A DNA stretch of 64,000 bases from Eutreptiella sp. 'Long Island Sound 2002' (Eukaryota; Euglenozoa; Euglenophyceae; Eutreptiales; Eutreptiaceae), in assembly GCA_964036045.1 (NCBI GenBank), contig OZ038385.1, positions 40,973,737-41,037,736 of the forward strand, written 5' to 3'. The notes below the pieces were generated by a model that saw only the letters and a program-made list of their open reading frames with translations, was not told the DNA's origin and did no database searches. The position numbers and the translations under genes were made by a program. Positions 54,401 through 64,000 of the stretch are shown one piece after another. How positions within the stretch are numbered: position 1 is the first letter of the stretch; each line of letters opens with the position of its first letter.

Positions 54401-55618
54401 CCCATGTCCAATGCAGACCCCTGTTGTCCGCGCTCCGCTCTTGACCGTTGCACTCGTGTCCGTGTCTGCAGGATTGCTCCAGATGCTGGATGGATGTCTA
54501 CCTATTTACATTGACGTGTGAATGACCTGGTTTGATTCCAGTCAATTGATGCTGGCGGGCTGGTTTCATGCACCATGGCTACGGCGTTCGTGCAAAAAGC
54601 GGCGTACGGGCTGTGGGGCTGGGCCAGCCTGTGGACTGGTTAACTCCCCAGTTGAGCCGATGCTGGCGGGTAGGTTCCATGCACCATGGCTACGGCGTTC
54701 GTGCAAAAAGCGGCGTACGGGCTGTGGGGCTGGGCCAGCCTGTGGACGGAGGGGACTTGGAACGACCTGGTTAACTCCCCAGTTGAGCCGATGCTGGCGG
54801 GTAGGTTCCATGCACCATGGCTACGGCGTTCGTGCAAAAAGCGGCGTACGGGCTGTGGGGCTGGGCCAGCCTGTTAGTGGAAGCTGGCTGGAGAGTTTTA
54901 TGGATTGAAGTGCTCCCCATTTGGTATGCATGATTGCCTGATCAATACCTACCGGGAGGGCAGGCAGAGGCAGGGATTTGAGAAACAGCAACTGGCAGTA
55001 GAGCAAATGTAGGTGCCCCAACATTACAACGTTATCCGTGACTGAAGCCTGCCCCATCATATCAAGCGCAACCATGTGCACGAAGTTGGACAAGAGCTGA
55101 AAGCATTTGGATAGGGGATTGGCACTGAGGCCACTGGAAGCCAAGAGAGCCCCAACGTTGGTGCTTTTTTTTCTTTTTGGTTCATGAATTTTTGCCAAAA
55201 CATGCATGCAACACACGGGAATAGCATGATGATTTTGTTGGTTTACCACCACAGATAGAGACTCAGAGCTTGATTTGGCCGCCCGTTGATATTTGCTTGA
55301 TTCTCAACCTCTTGCACTGACAACCAACCCAAAGCCTGCTTTGTGGCGTTCAGAACATTGTGTTGTAAGAAGTAGATCACAACAGTGCAAATGGTGAGTG
55401 TGCTCCATTTATGGGGCAATCAAGCGAAGCAGTTTGGGAGGGGCAGGTTTGACCAGTTTTGTGGTGGATTGAACCGGTAGGGTTGGCAATGTCTGTCCCC
55501 ATGTCCAATGCAGACCCCTGTTGTCCGCGCTCCGCTCTTGACCGTTGCACTCGTGTCCGTGTCTGCAGGATTGCTCCAGATGCTGGATGGATGTCTACCT
55601 ATTTACATTGACGTGTGA
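51495..55618. repeat. duplicated 2062 bp satellite dimer
   Basis: Two adjacent dimers (965 + 1097 bp) start at 51495 and 53557. They share diagnostic variants, including CCACTGGAAGCC in place of CCATTGGAAGCC at 53070 and 55132, and GAATTGATGCTGG at the start of the short monomer. This is a higher-order duplication. Confidence 0.9.
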
Positions 55619-58600
55619 ATGACCTGGTTTGAGTCCAGTCAATTGATGCTGGCGGGTAGGTTCCATGCACCATGGCTACGGCGTTCGTGCAAAAAGCGGC
55701 GTACGGGCTGTGGGGCTGGGCCAGCCTGTTAGTGGAAGCTGGCTGGAGAGTTTTATGGATTGAAGTGCTCCCTATTTGGTATGCATGATTGCCTGATCAA
55801 TACCTACCGGGAGGGCAGGCAGAGGCAGGGATTTGAGAAACAGCAACTGGCAGTAGAGCAAATGTAGGTGCCCCAACATTACAACGTTATCCGTGACTGA
55901 AGCCTGCCCCATCATATCAAGCGCAACCATGTGCACGAAGTTGGACAAGAGCTGAAAGCATTTGGATAGGGGATTGGCACTGAGGCCATTGGAAGCCAAG
56001 AGAGCCCCAACGTTGGTGCTTTTTTTCTTTTTGGTTCATGAATTTTTGCCAAAACATGCATGCAACACACGGGAATAGCATGATGATTTTGTTGGTTTAT
56101 CACCACAGATCGAGACCCAGAGCTTGATTTGGCCGCCCGTTGATATTTGCTTGATTCTCAACCTCTTGCACTGACAACCAACCCAAAGCCTGCTTTGTGG
56201 CGTTCAGAACATTGTGTTGTAAGAAGTAGATCACAACAGTGCAAATGGTGAGTGTGCTCCATTTATGGGGCAATCAAGCGAAGCAGTTTGGGAGGGGCAG
56301 GTTTGACCAGTTTTGTGGTGGATTGAACCGGTAGGGTTGGCAATGTCTGTCCCCATGTCCAATGCAGACCCCTGTTGTCCGCGCTCCGCTCTTGACCGTT
56401 GCACTCGTGTCCGTGTCTGCAGGATTGCTCCAGATGCTGGATGGATGTCTACCTATTTACATTGACGTGTGAATGACCTGGTTTGATTCCAGTGAATTGA
56501 TGCTGGCGGGCTGGTTTCATGCACCATGGCTACGGCGTTCGTGCAAAAAGCGGCGTACGGGCTGTGGGGCTGGGCCAGCCTGTGGACTGGTTAACTCCCC
56601 AGTTGAGCCGATGCTGGCGGGTAGGTTCCATGCACCATGGCTACGGCGTTCGTGCAAAAAGCGGCGTACGGGCTGTGGGGCTGGGCCAGCCTGTGGACGG
56701 AGGGGACTTGGAACGACCTGGTTAACTCCCCAGTTGAGCCGATGCTGGCGGGTAGGTTCCATGCACCATGGCTACGGCGTTCGTGCAAAAAGCGGCGTAC
56801 GGGCTGTGGGGCTGGGCCAGCCTGTTAGTGGAAGCTGGCTGGAGAGTTTTATGGATTGAAGTGCTCCCCATTTGGTATGCATGATTGCCTGATCAATACC
56901 TACCGGGAGGGCAGGCAGAGGCAGGGATTTGAGAAACAGCAACTGGCAGTAGAGCAAATGTAGGTGCCCCAACATTACAACGTTATCCGTGACTGAAGCC
57001 TGCCCCATCATATCAAGCGCAACCATGTGCACGAAGTTGGACAAGAGCTGAAAGCATTTGGATAGGGGATTGGCACTGAGGCCATTGGAAGCCAAGAGAG
57101 CCCCAACGTTGGTGCTTTTTTTCTTTTTGGTTCATGAATTTTTGCCAAAACATGCATGCAACACACGGGAATAGCATGATGATTTTGTTGGTTTACCACC
57201 ACAGATAGAGACTCAGAGCTTGATTTGGCCGCCCGTTGATATTTGCTTGATTCTCAACCTCTTGCACTGACAACCAACCCAAAGCCTGCTTTGTGGCGTT
57301 CAGAACATTGTGTTGTAAGAAGTAGATCACAACAGTGCAAATGGTGAGTGTGCTCCATTTATGGGGCAATCAAGCGAAGCAGTTTGGGAGGGGCAGGTTT
57401 GACCAGTTTTGTGGTGGATTGAACCGGTAGGGTTGGCAATGTCTGTCCCCATGTCCAATGCAGACCCCTGTTGTCCGCGCTCCGCTCTTGACCGTTGCAC
57501 TCGTGTCCGTGTCTGCAGGATTGCTCCAGATGCTGGATGGATGTCTACCTATTTACATTGACGTGTGAATGACCTGGTTTGATTCCAGTGAATTGATGCT
57601 GGCGGGCTGGTTTCATGCACCATGGCTACGGCGTTCGTGCAAAAAGCGGCGTACGGGCTGTGGGGCTGGGCCAGCCTGTGGACTGGTTAACTCCCCAGTT
57701 GAGCCGATGCTGGCGGGTAGGTTCCATGCACCATGGCTACGGCGTTCGTGCAAAAAGCGGCGTACGGGCTGTGGGGCTGGGCCAGCCTGTGGACGGAGGG
57801 GACTTGGAACGACCTGGTTAACTCCCCAGTTGAGCCGATGCTGGCGGGTAGGTTCCATGCACCATGGCTACGGCGTTCGTGCAAAAAGCGGCGTACGGGC
57901 TGTGGGGCTGGGCCAGCCTGTTAGTGGAAGCTGGCTGGAGAGTTTTATGGATTGAAGTGCTCCCCATTTGGTATGCATGATTGCCTGATCAATACCTACC
58001 GGGAGGGCAGGCAGAGGCAGGGATTTGAGAAACAGCAACTGGCAGTAGAGCAAATGTAGGTGCCCCAACATTACAACGTTATCCGTGACTGAAGCCTGCC
58101 CCATCATATCAAGCGCAACCATGTGCACGAAGTTGGACAAGAGCTGAAAGCATTTGGATAGGGGATTGGCACTGAGGCCATTGGAAGCCAAGAGAGCCCC
58201 AACGTTGGTGCTTTTTTTCTTTTTGGTTCATGAATTTTTGCCAAAACATGCATGCAACACACGGGAATAGCATGATGATTTTGTTGGTTTACCACCACAG
58301 ATAGAGACTCAGAGCTTGATTTGGCCGCCCGTTGATATTTGCTTGATTCTCAACCTCTTGCACTGACAACCAACCCAAAGCCTGCTTTGTGGCGTTCAGA
58401 ACATTGTGTTGTAAGAAGTAGATCACAACAGTGCAAATGGTGAGTGTGCTCCATTTATGGGGCAATCAAGCGAAGCAGTTTGGGAGGGGCAGGTTTGACC
58501 AGTTTTGTGGTGGATTGAACCGGTAGGGTTGGCAATGTCTGTCCCCATGTCCAATGCAGACCCCTGTTGTCCGCGCTCCGCTCTTGACCGTTGCACTCGT

Positions 58601-60857
58601 GTCCGTGTCTGCAGGATTGCTCCAGATGCTGGATGGATGTCTACCTATTTACATTGACGTGTGAATGACCTGGTTTGATTCCAGTGAATTGATGCTGGCG
58701 GGCTGGTTTCATGCACCATGGCTACGGCGTTCGTGCAAAAAGCGGCGTACGGGCTGTGGGGCTGGGCCAGCCTGTGGACTGGTTAACTCCCCAGTTGAGC
58801 CGATGCTGGCGGGTAGGTTCCATGCACCATGGCTACGGCGTTCGTGCAAAAAGCGGCGTACGGGCTGTGGGGCTGGGCCAGCCTGTGGACGGAGGGGACT
58901 TGGAACGACCTGGTTAACTCCCCAGTTGAGCCGATGCTGGCGGGTAGGTTCCATGCACCATGGCTACGGCGTTCGTGCAAAAAGCGGCGTACGGGCTGTG
59001 GGGCTGGGCCAGCCTGTTAGTGGAAGCTGGCTGGAGAGTTTTATGGATTGAAGTGCTCCCCATTTGGTATGCATGATTGCCTGATCAATACCTACCGGGA
59101 GGGCAGGCAGAGGCAGGGATTTGAGAAACAGCAACTGGCAGTAGAGCAAATGTAGGTGCCCCAACATTACAACGTTATCCGTGACTGAAGCCTGCCCCAT
59201 CACATCAAGCGCAACCATGTGCACGAAGTTGGACAAGAGCTGAAAGCATTTGGATAGGGGATTGGCACTGAGGCCATTGGAAGCCAAGAGAGCCCCAACG
59301 TTGGTGCTTTTTTTCTTTTTGGTTCATGAATTTTTGCCAAAACATGCATGCAACACACGGGAATAGCATGATGATTTTGTTGGTTTATCACCACAGATCG
59401 AGACTCAGAGCTTGATTTGGCCGCCCGTTGATATTTGCTTGATTCTCAACCTCTTGCACTGACAACCAACCCAAAGCCTGCTTTGTGGCGTTCAGAACAT
59501 TGTGTTGTAAGAAGTAGATCACAACAGTGCACATGGTGAGTGTGCTCCATTTATGGGGCAATCAAGCGAAGCAGTTTGGGAGGGGCAGGTTTGACCAGTT
59601 TTGTGGTGGATTGAACCGGTAGGGTTGGCAATGTCTGTCCCCATGTCCAATGCAGACCCCTGTTGTCCGCGCTCCGCTCTTGACCGTTGCACTCGTGTCC
59701 GTGTCTGCAGGATTGCTCCAGATGCTGGATGGATGTCTACCTATTTACATTGACGTGTGAATGACCTGGTTTGATTCCAGTCAATTGATGCTGGCGGGCT
59801 GGTTTCATGCACCATGGCTACGGCGTTCGTGCAAAAAGCGGCGTACGGGCTGTGGGGCTGGGCCAGCCTGTGGACTGGTTAACTCCCCAGTTGAGCCGAT
59901 GCTGGCGGGTAGGTTCCATGCACCATGGCTACGGCGTTCGTGCAAAAAGCGGCGTACGGGCTGTGGGGCTGGGCCAGCCTGTGGACGGAGGGGACTTGGA
60001 ACGACCTGGTTAACTCCCCAGTTGAGCTGATGCTGGCGGGTAGGTTCCATGCACCATGGCTACGGCGTTCGTGCAAAAAGCGGCGTACGGGCTGTGGGGC
60101 TGGGCCAGCCTGTTAGTGGAAGCTGGCTGGAGAGTTTTATGGATTGAAGTGCTCCCCATTTGGTATGCATGATTGCCTGATCAATACCTACCGGGAGGGC
60201 AGGCAGAGGCAGGGATTTGAGAAACAGCAACTGGCAGTAGAGCAAATGTAGGTGCCCCAACATTACAACGTTATCCGTGACTGAAGCCTGCCCCATCATA
60301 TCAAGCGCAACCATGTGCACGAAGTTGGACAAGAGCTGAAAGCATTTGGATAGGGGATTGGCACTGAGGCCATTGGAAGCCAAGAGAGCCCCAACGTTGG
60401 TGCTTTTTTTCCTTTTCGGTTCATGAATTTTTGCCAAAACATGCATGCAACACACGGGAATAGCATGATGATTTTGTTGGTTTATCACCACAGATCGAGA
60501 CTCAGAGCTTGATTTGGCCGCCCGTTGATATTTGCTTGATTCTCAACCTCTTGCACTGACAACCAACCCAAAGCCTGCTTTGTGGCGTTCAGAACATTGT
60601 GTTGTAAGAAGTAGATCACAACAGTGCACATGGTGAGTGTGCTCCATTTATGGGGCAATCAAGCGAAGCAGTTTGGGAGGGGCAGGTTTGACCAGTTTTG
60701 TGGTGGATTGAACCGGTAGGGTTGGCAATGTCTGTCCCCATGTCCAATGCAGACCCCTGTTGTCCGCGCTCCGCTCTTGACCGTTGCACTCGTGTCCGTG
60801 TCTGCAGGATTGCTCCAGATGCTGGATGGATGTCTACCTATTTACATTGACGTGTGA

Positions 60858-63800
60858 ATGACCTGGTTTGATTCCAGTGAATTGATGCTGGCGGGCTGGT
60901 TTCATGCACCATGGCTACGGCGTTCGTGCAAAAAGCGGCGTACGGGCTGTGGGGCTGGGCCAGCCTGTGGACTGGTTAACTCCCCAGTTGAGCCGATGCT
61001 GGCGGGTAGGTTCCATGCACCATGGCTACGGCGTTCGTGCAAAAAGCGGCGTACGGGCTGTGGGGCTGGGCCAGCCTGTGGACGGAGGGGACTTGGAACG
61101 ACCTGGTTAACTCCCCAGTTGAGCCGATGCTGGCGGGTAGGTTCCATGCACCATGGCTACGGCGTTCGTGCAAAAAGCGGCGTACGGGCTGTGGGGCTGG
61201 GCCAGCCTGTTAGTGGAAGCTGGCTGGAGAGTTTTATGGATTGAAGTGCTCCCCATTTGGTATGCATGATTGCCTGATCAATACCTACCGGGAGGGCAGG
61301 CAGAGGCAGGGATTTGAGAAACAGCAACTGGCAGTAGAGCAAATGTAGGTGCCCCAACATTACAACGTTATCCGTGACTGAAGCCTGCCCCATCATATCA
61401 AGCGCAACCATGTGCACGAAGTTGGACAAGAGCTGAAAGCATTTGGATAGGGGATTGGCACTGAGGCCATTGGAAGCCAAGAGAGCCCCAACGTTGGTGC
61501 TTTTTTTCCTTTTCGGTTCATGAATTTTTGCCAAAACATGCATGCAACACACGGGAATAGCATGATGATTTTGTTGGTTTATCACCACAGATCGAGACTC
61601 AGAGCTTGATTTGGCCGCCCGTTGATATTTGCTTGATTCTCAACCTCTTGCACTGACAACCAACCCAAAGCCTGCTTTGTGGCGTTCAGAACATTGTGTT
61701 GTAAGAAGTAGATCACAACAGTGCAAATGGTGAGTGTGCTCCATTTATGGGGCAATCAAGCGAAGCAGTTTGGGAGGGGCAGGTTTGACCAGTTTTGTGG
61801 TGGATTGAACCGGTAGGGTTGGCAATGTCTGTCCCCATGTCCAATGCAGACCCCTGTTGTCCGCGCTCCGCTCTTGACCGTTGCACTCGTGTCCGTGTCT
61901 GCAGGATTGCTCCAGATGCTGGATGGATGTCTACCTATTTACATTGACGTGTGAATGACCTGGTTTGATTCCAGTGAATTGATGCTGGCGGGCTGGTTTC
62001 ATGCACCATGGCTACGGCGTTCGTGCAAAAAGCGGCGTACGGGCTGTGGGGCTGGGCCAGCCTGTGGACTGGTTAACTCCCCAGTTGAGCCGATGCTGGC
62101 GGGTAGGTTCCATGCACCATGGCTACGGCGTTCGTGCAAAAAGCGGCGTACGGGCTGTGGGGCTGGGCCAGCCTGTGGACGGAGGGGACTTGGAACGACC
62201 TGGTTAACTCCCCAGTTGAGCCGATGCTGGCGGGTAGGTTCCATGCACCATGGCTACGGCGTTCGTGCAAAAAGCGGCGTACGGGCTGTGGGGCTGGGCC
62301 AGCCTGTTAGTGGAAGCTGGCTGGAGAGTTTTATGGATTGAAGTGCTCCCCATTTGGTATGCATGATTGCCTGATCAATACCTACCGGGAGGGCAGGCAG
62401 AGGCAGGGATTTGAGAAACAGCAACTGGCAGTAGAGCAAATGTAGGTGCCCCAACATTACAACGTTATCCGTGACTGAAGCCTGCCCCATCATATCAAGC
62501 GCAACCATGTGCACGAAGTTGGACAAGAGCTGAAAGCATTTGGATAGGGGATTGGCACTGAGGCCATTGGAAGCCAAGAGAGCCCCAACGTTGGTGCTTT
62601 TTTTCCTTTTCGGTTCATGAATTTTTGCCAAAACATGCATGCAACACACGGGAATAGCATGATGATTTTGTTGGTTTATCACCACAGATCGAGACTCAGA
62701 GCTTGATTTGGCCGCCCGTTGATATTTGCTTGATTCTCAACCTCTTGCACTGACAACCAACCCAAAGCCTGCTTTGTGGCGTTCAGAACATTGTGTTGTA
62801 AGAAGTAGATCACAACAGTGCACATGGTGAGTGTGCTCCATTTATGGGGCAATCAAGCGAAGCAGTTTGGGAGGGGCAGGTTTGACCAGTTTTGTGGTGG
62901 ATTGAACCGGTAGGGTTGGCAATGTCTGTCCCCATGTCCAATGCAGACCCCTGTTGTCCGCGCTCCGCTCTTGACCGTTGCACTCGTGTCCGTGTCTGCA
63001 GGATTGCTCCAGATGCTGGATGGATGTCTACCTATTTACATTGACGTGTGAATGACCTGGTTTGATTCCAGTCAATTGATGCTGGCGGGCTGGTTTCATG
63101 CACCATGGCTACGGCGTTCGTGCAAAAAGCGGCGTACGGGCTGTGGGGCTGGGCCAGCCTGTGGACTGGTTAACTCCCCAGTTGAGCCGATGCTGGCGGG
63201 TAGGTTCCATGCACCATGGCTACGGCGTTCGTGCAAAAAGCGGCGTACGGGCTGTGGGGCTGGGCCAGCCTGTGGACGGAGGGGACTTGGAACGACCTGG
63301 TTAACTCCCCAGTTGAGCCGATGCTGGCGGGTAGGTTCCATGCACCATGGCTACGGCGTTCGTGCAAAAAGCGGCGTACGGGCTGTGGGGCTGGGCCAGC
63401 CTGTTAGTGGAAGCTGGCTGGAGAGTTTTATGGATTGAAGTGCTCCCCATTTGGTATGCATGATTGCCTGATCAATACCTACCGGGAGGGCAGGCAGAGG
63501 CAGGGATTTGAGAAACAGCAACTGGCAGTAGAGCAAATGTAGGTGCCCCAACATTACAACGTTATCCGTGACTGAAGCCTGCCCCATCATATCAAGCGCA
63601 ACCATGTGCACGAAGTTGGACAAGAGCTGAAAGCATTTGGATAGGGGATTGGCACTGAGGCCATTGGAAGCCAAGAGAGCCCCAACGTTGGTGCTTTTTT
63701 TCCTTTTCGGTTCATGAATTTTTGCCAAAACATGCATGCAACACACGGGAATAGCATGATGATTTTGTTGGTTTATCACCACAGATCGAGACTCAGAGCT

Positions 63801-64000
63801 TGATTTGGCCGCCCGTTGATATTTGCTTGATTCTCAACCTCTTGCACTGACAACCAACCCAAAGCCTGCTTTGTGGCGTTCAGAACATTGTGTTGTAAGA
63901 AGTAGATCACAACAGTGCACATGGTGAGTGTGCTCCATTTATGGGGCAATCAAGCGAAGCAGTTTGGGAGGGGCAGGTTTGACCAGTTTTGTGGTGGATT
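60858..64000. repeat. recently amplified satellite monomers
   Basis: Monomers of exactly 1097 bp follow each other from 59761 or 60858 and share a TTTTTTTCCTTTTCGGTTC variant in the poly-T region and GTTTATCACC in place of GTTTACCACC. The shared private variants mark a recent tandem amplification. Confidence 0.85.

Larger units (their letters stand above)
43931..64000. repeat. right block of the ~1.1 kb satellite
   Basis: The array fills the rest of the window. Using the ATG of ATGACCTGGTTTGA as phase mark, 18 monomers start at 44632, 46141, 46851, 48209, 49304, 50399, 51495, 52460, 53557, 54522, 55619, 56473, 57569, 58665, 59761, 60858, 61955 and 63052. Lengths are 1509, 710, 1358, 1095, 1095, 1096, 965, 1097, 965, 1097, 854, 1096, 1096, 1096, 1097, 1097 and 1097. 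They are explained by a constant 854 bp plus 131 bp and 111 bp inserts. Monomers differ by only a few bases per kilobase, so the array is young or homogenised. The standard monomer from 48209 on carries one 111 and one 131 interval. Short open frames on both strands recur in each unit; I do not call them genes. Confidence 0.97.

Overview
The window is nuclear DNA from a eukaryote, most likely a single-celled protist or alga; no lineage can be fixed from sequence alone. The evidence is (1) several minus-strand genes whose short exons join across GT-AG introns with matching codon phases, (2) a complete Helitron transposase gene with a Helitron 3' terminus, (3) a proline dehydrogenase-like gene of the eukaryotic type with an internal insertion, and (4) large satellite arrays, many minisatellites and many G/C homopolymer runs. 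There are no operons, ribosome-binding sites or CRISPR arrays, and I saw no rRNA or tRNA gene.

Layout. 1-1773 is the end of a ~1.1 kb satellite array. 1774-13600 is gene-poor, repeat-rich DNA: pyrimidine tracts, GGGGTTTT-type tracts, a ~60 bp minisatellite, a 32 bp minisatellite, a Ty3/gypsy RNase H remnant, a GT/GGGT microsatellite and a small element bounded by C14 and G14. 13.8-24 kb holds spliced genes or gene parts, all on the minus strand. The clearest runs from 23920 to 21148 and the second from 17916 to 17241; I do not recognise either product. 25.3-34.4 kb is a Helitron cluster. A 1872-1970 residue HUH-nuclease/Pif1-helicase protein (28432-34050, minus) lies upstream of a terminal hairpin and CTAG at 27543. 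This is followed at once by a Helitron-like TC start that may open a non-autonomous copy ending at 25840 with nearly the same hairpin. A short basic ORF with a genomic poly(A) tail (26624-27108) sits inside that possible copy.

34.4-42.1 kb contains the N-terminal half of a proline dehydrogenase gene (minus, about 40004-38430). Further minus-strand exons follow and end in a Glu/Ala-rich tail at 37436; the catalytic C-terminal half was not found. 42122-43932 is a 122 bp satellite (about 15 units). It passes directly into the second block of the ~1.1 kb satellite, which fills 43931-64000 and runs off the window.

The ~1.1 kb satellite has a constant part of about 854 bp plus a variable number of nested 131 bp and 111 bp subrepeats, giving monomers of 710 to 1509 bp. 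One 2062 bp dimer is itself duplicated. The same satellite, in the same orientation, flanks the 42 kb central segment on both sides. That means either that one array was split by the segment or that the assembly was joined through repeats.
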